Shown: positions 20,091 to 28,776, numbered from the stretch's first letter. The stretch is 64,000 nucleotides of DNA from Arthrobacter sp. B1I2 (GCF_030816485.1 NZ_JAUSYC010000001.1:1612001-1676000); one strand, 5' to 3'. Translations and numbers: made by a program. The notes: a model not told the origin generated them from the sequence alone.

Positions 20091-20768
20091 TTGCGGCGGG
20101 GTTCTGTCCTTTCCCTCGGTGGGACGGCTCTCCTGGCGGCAGTGCTCCTGGGAGGCGCGTCCTCCCCGCCACTAAGTGCAGGGCCGCCGCCGCAGTCCTT
20201 GTTCTCGACCAGTCCGCCTACGTCCGCCCCCGTCCTCGTTCCTGAACCGGCCCCTGCACCCATCCCGCCGTCGGATGCTCGGGAGGAACGGGCGGTACAG
20301 GCGAGTGCGCAGCAGGCGGAAAGCGCGTCACCGCCAGCGCGCATCACGTACGCCGCTGTGGGGATGGATCAAGCTGTGCTGCCCCTCTCTCCAACGGCAC
20401 AGGAGACGAGCCTCGGCTCCATCGTTCCTCCCCCCACCACTGATGCCTACTGGCTGACCCCGTACGGTATGCCCGGAGCAGGGTCCACCAACACTACGTA
20501 CATCGTGGGGCACAGTTGGGAGGGGCTCGCCACGCCCTTCAATGAGATCAGCACCCGCGCAAAAACCGGCGACCTGTTGACTGTGACAACGGCTCAAGGG
20601 CCGCTGGTCTTCACCATCGACAAAATCACCACGGAGTACAAAGACACCCTCAAGGACAGTGCCATCTGGGACAAGGTTCCGGGCGGGCTGGTCCTGATCA
20701 CTTGCTACACGGAGGATCTGTGGGGAACGAACATCATCATCCAGGCCAGCCCGATTCCCACCGACTAG
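20091..20768 (+). CDS. Class E/F-type sortase, catalytic Arg apparently absent
   Basis: A 225-residue membrane-anchored transpeptidase candidate. An N-terminal hydrophobic segment (LSLGGTALLAAVLLGGA) is followed by a Pro-rich linker and the sortase beta-barrel from about residue 85. The catalytic His is in IVGHSWEG and the Cys in LVLITCYTEDLWGTNIII. In class E and F sortases an Arg normally follows the Cys by about 8-12 residues (for example YRDN); here the matching stretch is WGTN, with no Arg. Activity may be altered or another residue may substitute. TTG start at 20091, 6 bp after GGAG, 3 bp after the DUF3494 gene: a two-gene operon in which the sortase probably anchors its neighbour. Confidence 0.82.
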   Translation: MRRGSVLSLGGTALLAAVLLGGASSPPLSAGPPPQSLFSTSPPTSAPVLVPEPAPAPIPPSDAREERAVQASAQQAESASPPARITYAAVGMDQAVLPLSPTAQETSLGSIVPPPTTDAYWLTPYGMPGAGSTNTTYIVGHSWEGLATPFNEISTRAKTGDLLTVTTAQGPLVFTIDKITTEYKDTLKDSAIWDKVPGGLVLITCYTEDLWGTNIIIQASPIPTD

Positions 20769-20927
20769 ATCCCACAAGGGTGCCGACGGAGAGCAGACTG
20801 CGCGTGCCGACATCATTTTGGACGCCGAGCTACGCGTCTGTCCTGGCGCGAATTTCCTGCTGCTGCGGCCAGTTCACTGTTCAGCGGCACCTTGGACGGG
20901 TACCAAATACGGTAATACTGGAACAGT

Positions 20928-21007
20928 CCTTGAGCCGGCGTGACCCAGCCAAAAATTGACGTGCCTGGCGGCACTGTCTTCCCGACGATCTGTCCGCCGG
21001 CTCAAGG
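20928..21007. repeat. 13-bp perfect inverted repeat, 54-bp loop
   Basis: CCTTGAGCCGGCG at 20928-20940 and its exact reverse complement CGCCGGCTCAAGG at 20995-21007. The loop contains a smaller hairpin, GTGCC-tggc-GGCAC. It lies directly upstream of the IS110 left-end sequence and may be a recombination target of the element or the end of the sortase transcript. Confidence 0.6.
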
Positions 21008-21142
21008 TCCGTTAAAAGGGGTGTCGAGCCAGGCGGACATGACCTCATAGGAGCCTGTTACGACCAGTCCCATTACCGTTTTGTCTGCCCACCTGGCCCG
21101 CGCCCGATCAGTATCGAACTCGACTGAGGGGCGATTTCCATC
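21008..21142 (+). ncRNA. Candidate bridge-RNA region of an IS110-family element
   Basis: IS110 elements encode a structured guide (bridge/seek) RNA in the non-coding DNA before the transposase. This 135-bp stretch is in that position and has the look of actinobacterial IS110 left ends (GACATGACCTCATAGGAGCC, then CGAACTCGACTGAGG close to the start codon). The transposase is truncated, so the RNA may be a relic. Boundaries and fold are not established. Confidence 0.35.
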
Positions 21143-21616
21143 TTGGCAAGCGAACCAACAAAAGTCATCGCGGGTATCGACACCCACGCCGACACACACC
21201 ACGTAGCCGTCATCAACGAACACGGCAAACCCCTGGCGGACCAGGAATTCCTAGCCGTGGGATCCGGATACCGGAAAATCATCGATTTCATCACCAGCTA
21301 CGGCACAGTCATCGCCGTCGGTGTTGAAGGAACAGGGTCCTATGGCGCCGAGCTCGCCAGAACCCTCCGAGGTGAAGGGCTCACCGTGCTGGAGGTGAAC
21401 CGCCCGAACCGGGCCGCCCGCCGACTCAAGGGGAAGTCCGATCCACTGGATGCCTATCAGGCCGCCAAGTCGGTACTTGAGGGACGGACGAAAGCGATCC
21501 CGAAGGCCAAGGACGGCCCCGTTGAATGCCTGCGGATCCTACGTTCCGGGCGTGCATCAGCAATCAAGGCCCGATGTTCGCCGGCAGGCGAGGCCGCGAA
21601 GCGGCTAAAGCCATGA
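21143..21616 (+). pseudogene. IS110-family transposase, truncated (N-terminal RuvC-like domain only)
   Basis: The first 140 or so residues carry the DEDD RuvC-like catalytic start: D in GIDTHADTHHVAV, E in GVEGTGSYGAEL, D in KSDPLDAYQAAKSVL, and the helix LRILRSGRASAIKAR. The homology stops there; the frame continues with unrelated CSPAGEAAKRLKP and ends. Intact family members have about 400 residues with a C-terminal transposase_20 domain containing a catalytic Ser, which is missing. TTG start at 21143. It is therefore a dead remnant; no 3' part of the element is recognisable downstream. Confidence 0.85.
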
Positions 21617-21708
21617 GCGAGGGGACCTGGCTGGCGATTGGGGTGATGTTTGGGCTTCTCGGCATCGGGCTCCTGTTCGTCGGTTTGAACCTTCTCCTGC
21701 GCCATTGA
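21613..21708 (+). CDS. Possible 31-aa single-helix membrane peptide
   Basis: The ATG overlaps the stop region of the transposase remnant. The product has a short polar start (MSEGTW), one membrane helix (LAIGVMFGLLGIGLLFVGLNLLL) and RH. The ribosome site is weak and it follows an insertion remnant, so it may be chance or the tail of an older gene. Confidence 0.3.
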   Translation: MSEGTWLAIGVMFGLLGIGLLFVGLNLLLRH

Positions 21709-21836
21709 AATTACTCTGACAGTGCCGCTGCGTTATGCTCCGATGAGCAGCGCTCCAGTCCGGAGCGCTCTCCGGGGGAAGGGCGACGGATGGCCATTTT
21801 TGGCCCTGCAATCATCGGCGGTCTGGTCGGAGCCGG

Positions 21837-22487
21837 ATGAAAGAACTCAACGAGGTCTGGCCGATTTTTGGTCTGGTTCTCACCACGCCGAGACTGATCC
21901 TGCGACCAATCACCGATGCTGATATTCCTCCCGCCGTTGACGCGGCCCGGAGCGGAATCTACGAGCCAGGCATGAATCCGTTCAGTACCGCTTGGGCGGA
22001 ACTACCGAAAGCCGAGCTCGGAGCATCCATGGCGCAACGCTTTTGGCGTGCACGGGCTGAAGCTACACCAGCGTCATGGAAACTGCTGTTGGGGGTCTGG
22101 CAGGAAAGAGACTTTGTGGGATGCCAAAATCTCGGCGCCCGTGATTTTGCTGTACTCAAGACAGTCAAAACTGCATCGTGGCTTACGCGATCACGTCAGG
22201 GCGAGGGATTAGGCAAAGAAATGCGCGCAGCTGCAGCCTGCTACGCGTTCGACTGGATGCATGCAGAGGTATCAGAGTCAGAGGCGATGTCCTGGAACGC
22301 AGCATCTTTGGGAGTATCTCGTTCCTTGGGATACGAGCCCAACGGGGTCGAACGGGTGAGCTGGGACGCGAGACGGGAGGAGATTCAAAGGACCCGCCTG
22401 ACACCCGGCACTTTCAAACGCCCCGACTGGAGACTCCAAGTGACCGGCCACGCCGCAGTTGCTGATTTTCTCGACATCTCGCTTTGA
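21837..22487 (+). CDS. GNAT acetyltransferase, RimJ/RimL-like
   Basis: A 216-residue protein with the RimL-type start LVLTTPRLILRPITDADI, a central strand WKLLLGVWQERDFVGCQNLGARDFAVLKTVKTASWL, the acetyl-CoA loop RQGEGLGKEMRAAAACYAF and the terminal strand/helix AMSWNAASLGVSRSLGYEPNG. These proteins transfer acetyl groups to ribosomal-protein N-termini or small molecules. A GGAG ribosome site lies 8-9 bp before the ATG. GC content is lower than in most of the window, and the gene is next to an insertion remnant, hinting at acquisition. Confidence 0.85.
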   Translation: MKELNEVWPIFGLVLTTPRLILRPITDADIPPAVDAARSGIYEPGMNPFSTAWAELPKAELGASMAQRFWRARAEATPASWKLLLGVWQERDFVGCQNLGARDFAVLKTVKTASWLTRSRQGEGLGKEMRAAAACYAFDWMHAEVSESEAMSWNAASLGVSRSLGYEPNGVERVSWDARREEIQRTRLTPGTFKRPDWRLQVTGHAAVADFLDISL

Positions 22488-22718
22488 AGACCCGCTGCGG
22501 CCGAACCGGAAGCCTGCTGGATCTAATCGAGTCCTACCAACTCGTGCAGCATGGAGTCCCTTTAAAGACCTGAACGAGAAAAATTACGCTAAGGCTGACT
22601 GGCCTTGTTCAATTTGACGTCTATAGGAGCATCGCTGTGGGAGAACCGCCCAACTTCTCCTGCCAAAGCACGGATCGCTCCCAGCCTCCGGACGTAAACT
22701 GACCCTCGCACCACGTTT

Positions 22719-24482
22719 GTGGACACTCCGTCAGGTTGGAGCCCCGCCTTGCTCTGGAAGTTGCTTGTCGAATACCTGCGGCCGCACCGGCCGCTGCTGG
22801 CCGCCGTCGTGGTTTTCCAGCTGGCTCAGTCCATCGCGTCGCTGTACCTGCCCACGCTGAACGCGGACATTATCGATCAGGGCGTGGCCAGGGGCGACAC
22901 CGCCTACATCATGTCCACCGGCAGCATCATGCTGCTCATCACGCTGGCGCAGATTGCGTGCGCCGTGGTGGCCGTCTACTTCGGGGCCAAGGCAGCCATG
23001 GGGCTGGGCCGTGACCTGCGCGGCGCCATCTTCGAACGGGTGGGCGAGTTCTCCGAGCAGGAAGTCACGAGGTTCGGCGCCCCGAGCCTCATTACGCGGT
23101 CCACCAACGATGTCCAGCAGGTCCAGCAGCTGGTGCTGATGTCCGCCACGCTCATGGTGGCCGCGCCCATGCTCAGCATCGGCGGGGTGATCATGGCCAT
23201 CCGGCAGGACGCCCAGCTGTCCTGGCTGATCGCCGTGTGCGTCCCGGTGCTGCTGATCGCCGTCGGCCTGATCGTCACCCGGATGGTGCCGCTGTTCCGC
23301 AAGATGCAGGCGCGGATCGACACCGTGAACCGGGTCCTGCGCGAGCAGCTGACCGGCATCCGCGTGGTGCGGGCGTTCGTCCGCGAGGACATGGAAACGG
23401 CCCGCTTCGCCCGCGCCAACACCGACGTCACTGACGTTGCCCTGCGCGCCGGCAGGCTGATGGCCCTCATGTTCCCCGTGGTCATGCTGGTCCTGAACAT
23501 CTCCAGCGTGGCCGTGATCTGGTTCGGCTCGTTCCGGATCGAGGACGGGTCCATGCAGGTGGGCACCCTGATCGCGTTCCTGAGCTACCTGCTGCAGATC
23601 CTGATGTCCGTCATGATGGCCACCTTCATGGCCGTGATGATCCCGCGTGCGTCGGTGTCCGCGGACCGGATCGGTGAGGTGCTGGGCACCAGCTCCAGCG
23701 TCCTGCCGCCCGAGAATCCGGTCACCAGCGCGGTTCGGCGCGGCGAGCTGGAAATGCGCGACGTCGGATTCGCCTACCCGGGTGCGGACCAGCCCGTCCT
23801 GTCCGGGATCAGTTTCACGGCCCGGGCGGGAGAGACGACAGCGATCATCGGCAGCACCGGCTCGGGCAAGACCACCCTGGTGAACCTGATGCCGCGGCTC
23901 TTCGATGTTACCTCCGGGGCGGTGCTGATGGACGGTGTGAACGTCAGCGACCTGGACCCGGACCTGCTCTGGGGGCACATCGGCCTGGTGCCGCAGCGGC
24001 CCTACCTGTTCTCCGGGACCGTGCGCAGCAACCTGCTGTACGGCAACCCGGACGCCACGGAGGATGAGCTGTGGGATGCGCTGGAGATTGCCCAGGCCCG
24101 CGACTTTGTGGTGCAGATGGAGGAGGGCCTGGACGCGCCCATCTCGCAGGGCGGCACCAACGTCTCCGGCGGGCAGAGGCAGCGGCTGGCAATCGCGCGG
24201 GCCCTGGTGAAGCGGCCCGAGCTCTACATCTTTGACGATTCATTCTCGTCCCTGGACACCGGCACCGACGCCCGGCTGCGCCAGGCGCTCAAGCGCAGCA
24301 CCGCCGGTGCCACCATGGTGATCATCGCCCAGCGCGTGTCCAGCATTACGGATGCGGACCAGATCCTGGTGCTCGACGACGGCAGGATCGTTGCGCAGGG
24401 CACGCACCACGAGTTGCTGGAGACTTCGGAGACGTACCACGAAATCGTCTCGTCCCAGCTGGCAGCGGAGGAGACGGTATGA
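22719..24482 (+). CDS. ABC exporter half-transporter A (degenerate ATPase partner)
   Basis: A 587-residue fused membrane/ATPase half-transporter of a heterodimeric type IV exporter. Six membrane helices occupy about residues 20-310. The ATPase domain has Walker A GSTGSGKTT and a canonical signature VSGGQRQR. Walker B reads YIFDDSFSSLD, with Asp in place of the catalytic Glu, as seen in one half of heterodimeric multidrug exporters such as BmrCD or TM287/288. The start is a GTG at 22719 without a strong ribosome site. It overlaps the next gene by 4 bp (ATGA), so the two are translated together. Confidence 0.93.
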   Translation: MDTPSGWSPALLWKLLVEYLRPHRPLLAAVVVFQLAQSIASLYLPTLNADIIDQGVARGDTAYIMSTGSIMLLITLAQIACAVVAVYFGAKAAMGLGRDLRGAIFERVGEFSEQEVTRFGAPSLITRSTNDVQQVQQLVLMSATLMVAAPMLSIGGVIMAIRQDAQLSWLIAVCVPVLLIAVGLIVTRMVPLFRKMQARIDTVNRVLREQLTGIRVVRAFVREDMETARFARANTDVTDVALRAGRLMALMFPVVMLVLNISSVAVIWFGSFRIEDGSMQVGTLIAFLSYLLQILMSVMMATFMAVMIPRASVSADRIGEVLGTSSSVLPPENPVTSAVRRGELEMRDVGFAYPGADQPVLSGISFTARAGETTAIIGSTGSGKTTLVNLMPRLFDVTSGAVLMDGVNVSDLDPDLLWGHIGLVPQRPYLFSGTVRSNLLYGNPDATEDELWDALEIAQARDFVVQMEEGLDAPISQGGTNVSGGQRQRLAIARALVKRPELYIFDDSFSSLDTGTDARLRQALKRSTAGATMVIIAQRVSSITDADQILVLDDGRIVAQGTHHELLETSETYHEIVSSQLAAEETV

Positions 24483-26536
24483 GCACCCAACACCCGGGCG
24501 CCCGTCCCGCTGGAGCCGGACACGGCGGCGGTGCGCCCGCTGGAACCGCAGGCGGGGGCAAAGCCGGCCAGGCCGACGTCGTACGCATCCCCCGGCCGCG
24601 CGGAGGCCCCGGGCACGGCGGACCCTTCGCCGGGATGAACGTGCCCGCCGAAAAGGCAATGAACTTCAGCGGTTCGGCCAAGCGGTTGCTGGGCACCCTG
24701 CGGCCGGAACGAGCATGGCTGATCCTGGTGCTGGTCATGGCCGTCGCGGGCGTGGTGCTGCAGGTGATCGGGCCGCGGCTGCTGGGCGAGGGCACCAACC
24801 TGATTTTCGCCGGGGTGGTGTCCAAGCAGCTGCCGCCGGGGGTCACGCAGGCACAGCTGATTGCGCAGCTGCGGGCCGCGGGTGAAAACCAGAAGGCGGA
24901 CATGCTCAGCGCCATGACGCTGACGCCCGGGACGGGGATCGACTTCGCGGCGCTGGGCAGCGTGCTGACGTGGGCGCTGGTGCTGTATGTGCTGGCGTCG
25001 GCGTTCATGTGGGGGACTGCGTATGTGCTGAACGGCGTGGTGCAGCGGACGGTGTTCGGACTGCGCGAGCAGATCGAGGCGAAGATCAACAGGCTGCCGC
25101 TGCGGTATTTCGACTCAATCCAGCGCGGTGAGCTGCTCAGCCGGGTGACCAACGATGTGGACAACATTTCGCAGAGCCTGCAGCAGTCGATCAGCCAGGC
25201 GGTGACGTCGGTGCTGTCCGTGGTGGGCGTGCTGGTGATGATGTTCCTCCTCTCGCCCACGCTGGCGCTGATCGCGCTGGTGACCATTCCGCTGACGCTG
25301 GGTATCACCGCGCTGATTGCCAAGCGCTCGCAGAAGCTGTTCGTGGCGCAGTGGAAGAACACCGGCGAGCTGAACGGGCAGATCGAGGAAACCTACACCG
25401 GGCATGCACTGGTGAAGGTGTTCGGCCGGCAGCGCGAGGTGGGGGAGCGGTTCCGGCAGAAGAACGCCGAGCTGTATGAGGCGAGCTTTGGTGCGCAGTT
25501 CATTTCCGGGCTGATCATGCCGGCCATGACGTTCATCGGGAACCTGGTGTATGTGGGGATCGCGGTGGTGGGTGGCCTGCAGGTGGCGTCCGGTGCCATG
25601 CAGCTGGGTGACGTCCAGGCGTTCATCCAGTACTCGCGGCAGTTCACCCAGCCACTGGCGCAACTGGGGTCCATGGCCAACCTGCTGCAGTCCGGGGTGG
25701 CCTCTGCCGAGCGGGTGTTCGAGCTGCTGGATACGGAGGAGCAGTCGGCGGATCCAGTGGGTGCAGGGCTGCAGAGTCCCGACGGTGCCGCCCGGGGCCG
25801 GCTGCTGTTTGAGGACGTGTCCTTCTCGTATTCGCCGGACAAGCCGCTGATTAGTGGGCTGTCCTTGGTGGCGGAGCCGGGGCAGACGGTGGCGATTGTG
25901 GGGCCGACCGGTGCCGGCAAGACCACCCTGGTGAACCTGATGATGCGGTTCTACGAGCTGGACGCCGGCCGGATCACGCTGGACGGCGTGGACATCACCA
26001 CCATGACCAGGAACGACCTGCGCTCGCGGATGGGCATGGTGCTGCAGGATACCTGGCTGTTCGGCGGGACCATCCGGGACAACATCGCGTACGGGCGGCC
26101 GACTGCTTCTTCGGAGGAGATTCTGGAGGCGGCCACGGCCACGTACGTGGACCGGTTCGTGCACTCGCTGCCCGAGGGGTACGACACCGTGCTGGACGAT
26201 GAGGGCGCCAACGTGTCCGCCGGGGAGAAGCAGCTGCTGACGATCGCCCGGGCGTTCCTCGCGCGGCCATCGGTTTTGATTCTCGATGAGGCGACGTCTT
26301 CGGTGGACACCCGGACCGAGGTGCTGGTGCAGAAAGCCATGAGCGCTTTGCGGTCCGACCGGACGTCCTTCGTGATCGCGCACCGCCTATCCACCATCCG
26401 CGACGCCGACCTCATCCTGGTGATGGAGGCCGGCCAGATCGTGGAGCAGGGCACGCATGCTTCACTGCTGGCCGCAGGCGGGGCTTACGCGCGGCTGTAC
26501 GAGGCTCAGTTCGCGGCGCCGGTGGCGGAGGTTTAA
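24479..26536 (+). CDS. ABC exporter half-transporter B
   Basis: A 685-residue partner of the preceding gene, with a disordered Gly/Pro/Ala-rich N-terminal extension of about 60 residues. The membrane domain has an unusually long first external loop (around LIFAGVVSKQLPPGVTQAQL). In the ATPase domain Walker A (GPTGAGKTT) and Walker B (LILDEATSSVD, Glu present) are intact. The signature is VSAGEKQ instead of LSGGQ. Together with the Asp in partner A this gives one working and one degenerate ATP site, the usual state of heterodimeric exporters. Likely substrate is a lipophilic or peptide compound; no adjacent biosynthetic genes point to one. Confidence 0.93.
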   Translation: MSTQHPGARPAGAGHGGGAPAGTAGGGKAGQADVVRIPRPRGGPGHGGPFAGMNVPAEKAMNFSGSAKRLLGTLRPERAWLILVLVMAVAGVVLQVIGPRLLGEGTNLIFAGVVSKQLPPGVTQAQLIAQLRAAGENQKADMLSAMTLTPGTGIDFAALGSVLTWALVLYVLASAFMWGTAYVLNGVVQRTVFGLREQIEAKINRLPLRYFDSIQRGELLSRVTNDVDNISQSLQQSISQAVTSVLSVVGVLVMMFLLSPTLALIALVTIPLTLGITALIAKRSQKLFVAQWKNTGELNGQIEETYTGHALVKVFGRQREVGERFRQKNAELYEASFGAQFISGLIMPAMTFIGNLVYVGIAVVGGLQVASGAMQLGDVQAFIQYSRQFTQPLAQLGSMANLLQSGVASAERVFELLDTEEQSADPVGAGLQSPDGAARGRLLFEDVSFSYSPDKPLISGLSLVAEPGQTVAIVGPTGAGKTTLVNLMMRFYELDAGRITLDGVDITTMTRNDLRSRMGMVLQDTWLFGGTIRDNIAYGRPTASSEEILEAATATYVDRFVHSLPEGYDTVLDDEGANVSAGEKQLLTIARAFLARPSVLILDEATSSVDTRTEVLVQKAMSALRSDRTSFVIAHRLSTIRDADLILVMEAGQIVEQGTHASLLAAGGAYARLYEAQFAAPVAEV

Positions 26537-26737
26537 GGACCTGTCTGGCCCGCGTCAAACGTGCTTCTGCGGGCACGCAGGAATCCTATGTAGCTGCCGA
26601 AAGGGTGGAAGATCCAAATAGAAGGAGATTGCCATAACGGTGCTGCTGGTCAATTGTTATCTTTTGTTTCTCATTCCCGCACGACTCCAAATTTTTGTCG
26701 GTCCTCGGGGATTGCATTCAGTAGCTAGGATTCTGGG

Positions 26738-27658
26738 ATGACCACCGATGAGGAACCAAAAAAGAAGTCAGCGTTCGTTGTATCCCCGATCGGACAGCCT
26801 GGGTCCGAGAGCGAGCGAAACGCCAATCTTGCGCTGAGATACATTTTCAAGAAGGCCTTGGACCCCGCGGAGTGGCGCGTGCATCGCGCTGATGAAGGAG
26901 AAAAACCCGACTCCATTGGCCACCACGTCATTCGTAGCATTGTTGAAGCGGACCTCGTTATCGCGGACCTCACTGACCACAATCCCAACGTCTTCTACGA
27001 ACTTGCGGTGGCCCATGGATACCGGAAACCAGTGGTACACCTCATCACGGAGGGCCAGAAAATACCCTTTGATATCACGGACCAACGGACTATTTCATAC
27101 GATCTCACTGATCCGGCCTCGGTGGACTCGGCCATAACCCGATTGGCGAGGGCAGCAACCGCCGCCCTGGCGAGTCCCGACGAGTTGATAACCCCGCTAA
27201 GTAGCTTTGATTCCTTTGACACCTTGCGGCAATCCCTCCGGGATGATGATTCCTCTACTGGTGATGCACTCGCCAATGTGCTGGAGCAAATTACGGACCG
27301 TATGGCAGCCTTGGAGAGCCATTTGATGTCTGCTGCCGCCAAGCCCTCGCGCCACAGTGATCCTGATCATCGTTTTGTGCATACTCAAAGGGGTCGATCC
27401 AGCCCCGACCCATACCAGCGGGAAGCGGTTGAAATTTTCCAGGACCCGGTCAGATCCGCACAGTTCATAAGTGGTCAGCTTCTCCCGGAGCTCCCTCTCG
27501 GGGTAGCTAAAGCCGCTGCAATGATGATGCGCGAAGTGGGCTTAATAGATTTTGATCCAACCGAAATGTCTCGGAGTCAGTTGCAACGTCACCTAAAGGC
27601 ATCCAGCGCTCAACGGGCCAAGAACGACCAACGGGAAGGTATACCGGAACAAAACTGA
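26738..27658 (+). CDS. Nucleoside 2-deoxyribosyltransferase / TIR-like domain protein
   Basis: A 306-residue protein. Residues about 12-140 have the Rossmann-like fold shared by nucleoside deoxyribosyltransferases and TIR-like NAD hydrolases: FVVSPIG, then HHVIRSIVEADLVIADLTD and NPNVFYELAVAHGYRKPVVHL, where the Glu of YELA is the expected catalytic residue. The remaining 160 residues are mostly helical and unassigned. Proteins with this N-terminus are often uncharacterised; some related domains are NAD-depleting effectors of phage defence. GC content is visibly lower than in flanking genes, and 200 bp without a gene precede it, suggesting horizontal origin. No obvious sensor or partner gene is adjacent, so a defence role is only a hypothesis. 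Confidence 0.6.
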   Translation: MTTDEEPKKKSAFVVSPIGQPGSESERNANLALRYIFKKALDPAEWRVHRADEGEKPDSIGHHVIRSIVEADLVIADLTDHNPNVFYELAVAHGYRKPVVHLITEGQKIPFDITDQRTISYDLTDPASVDSAITRLARAATAALASPDELITPLSSFDSFDTLRQSLRDDDSSTGDALANVLEQITDRMAALESHLMSAAAKPSRHSDPDHRFVHTQRGRSSPDPYQREAVEIFQDPVRSAQFISGQLLPELPLGVAKAAAMMMREVGLIDFDPTEMSRSQLQRHLKASSAQRAKNDQREGIPEQN

Positions 27659-28035
27659 GTAGTGCTTAGGTGCGGGCGTGAACTCCGCTGACCGCGGCCA
27701 GCCGGTCCGCGGCTTGGTCGCCTGAGCGGGGGACGCGGCAATGTCGGCGTTGAGTGTCCGGACCGCCGTGAGGTACGTCCCCGCCAGTCGGGTTCCCGGT
27801 TTCTCCGGCGACGTATTTCAATTCGCCGGCTGCGCTGATTATCGAGTCGAGATCGAAAACGTCCTTGGACAGCTTCTGTCGTTCGCGCTCCACGACGCGC
27901 GCGTCCTCGGAATCCCGGGGGTCTCGACACAGGTAACCGCCGGATCTATCGTGCAAATGTGGCGGTTGCCTGACTGGCAGGATGGCACGTGCTGCCGGTC
28001 CGCTGTTGCGGCCGTCCGTCATTAGGAGAAAGCAG
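27659..28035. other. 377-bp region without an intact gene; possible eroded coding remnant
   Basis: No complete gene is convincing. On the minus strand two frames look protein-like in succession (SKDVFDLDSIISAAGELKYV, then in another frame TYLTAVRTLNADIAASPAQA), as if one gene had been broken by a frameshift near 27785. No family was recognised. Confidence 0.3.
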
Positions 28036-28776
28036 ATGGAACACGTTGAAGAGACCGTTGACGTGGCAGTGCCGGTGCGGACCGCGTACAACCAGTGGAC
28101 CCAGTTTGAATCCTTTCCGCAATTTATGTCCGGTGTGGAGTCCGTAACCCAGTTGACTGACACCACCAACCACTGGGTTACCAAGGTGGGTGGTGTTCAG
28201 CGGGAATTCGATACCGAAATAGTTGACCAGGAGCCTGACGACCGGATTGCGTGGCGCAGCACCGATGGAAAATCCCACGCCGGCATCATCAGGTTTACAC
28301 CGCTGGATGCCAATCACACGAAGGTCAAAGTCCATTTCGAATGGGCGCCGGAAACCGTCACTGAAAAGGCAGGCGCGGCACTGAAGATCGACGAGATGCA
28401 GGTAAAGGCCGACATGCGCAAGTTCAAGGACTTCATCGAATCGCGCGGTACCGAAACTGGCGGCTGGCGCGGCGAAGTCGAGGACAGTGGGCCCCACCGG
28501 GCAGTTCTAGAAGTACCAGCGGAATCAGGTGGGGAAGCGACGCCTGACAAAAGATGCGAGCGACGGCGGGACCCCTGCCGTCGTCCGCCAATCGTCCGAC
28601 GTCGGCTGGAAGGGTCTGTAGGGCGAGGGCGAGCAGCGACGAGGGCAGCGAGGCCCTCCGGCCCTATCGGGATGACGCTGGAAGGCCTATCTTTGACCGG
28701 ACCCAGCCCGAAGGAAAGGAACGATGATGTTCACCTTGCAGATCAGCTATCCAGTCCGGGATTACGAGGCCTTTAA
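28036..28776 (+). CDS. SRPBCC (polyketide cyclase/dehydrase-like) protein with abnormal C-terminal run-on
   Basis: The first 150 or so residues form a typical SRPBCC ligand-binding domain (VEETVDVAVPVRTAYNQWTQ, then FPQFMSGVESV, ending KFKDFIESRGTETGGWRGEV). Proteins of this type usually stop soon after that point. Here the frame continues about 90 residues of Arg-rich sequence (KRCERRRDPCRRPPIVRRRL), passes through a hairpin at 28561-28583 and overlaps the next gene by 53 bp. That suggests a frameshift or loss of the natural stop near 28500-28550. ATG 28036 follows AGGAGAAAGC. The likely role is binding or transport of a lipid-like or hydrophobic molecule; exact function unknown. Confidence 0.75.
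   Translation: MEHVEETVDVAVPVRTAYNQWTQFESFPQFMSGVESVTQLTDTTNHWVTKVGGVQREFDTEIVDQEPDDRIAWRSTDGKSHAGIIRFTPLDANHTKVKVHFEWAPETVTEKAGAALKIDEMQVKADMRKFKDFIESRGTETGGWRGEVEDSGPHRAVLEVPAESGGEATPDKRCERRRDPCRRPPIVRRRLEGSVGRGRAATRAARPSGPIGMTLEGLSLTGPSPKERNDDVHLADQLSSPGLRGL
28561..28583 (+). terminator. Hairpin CGACGGC...GCCGTCG inside the run-on frame
   Basis: Arms at 28561-28567 and 28577-28583. The sequence belongs to the same CGGACGACGGCGGG-type hairpin family found after genes at 33468, 35455 and 40501, so it probably marks the original end of the SRPBCC transcript. Confidence 0.5.

Larger units (their letters stand above)
20769..21142. other. Non-coding stretch before the IS110 remnant, 374 bp
   Basis: It contains a perfect 13-bp inverted repeat (20928-20940 / 20995-21007) and the left-end region of an IS110-type element. 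No protein gene is supported. Confidence 0.5.

Noticed and set aside
22731..23978. Long His/Gln/Asp-rich open frames antisense to the ABC exporter genes (also 25115-26383)
   Set aside because: Mirror frames of hydrophobic coding sequence; no motif and low-complexity composition.
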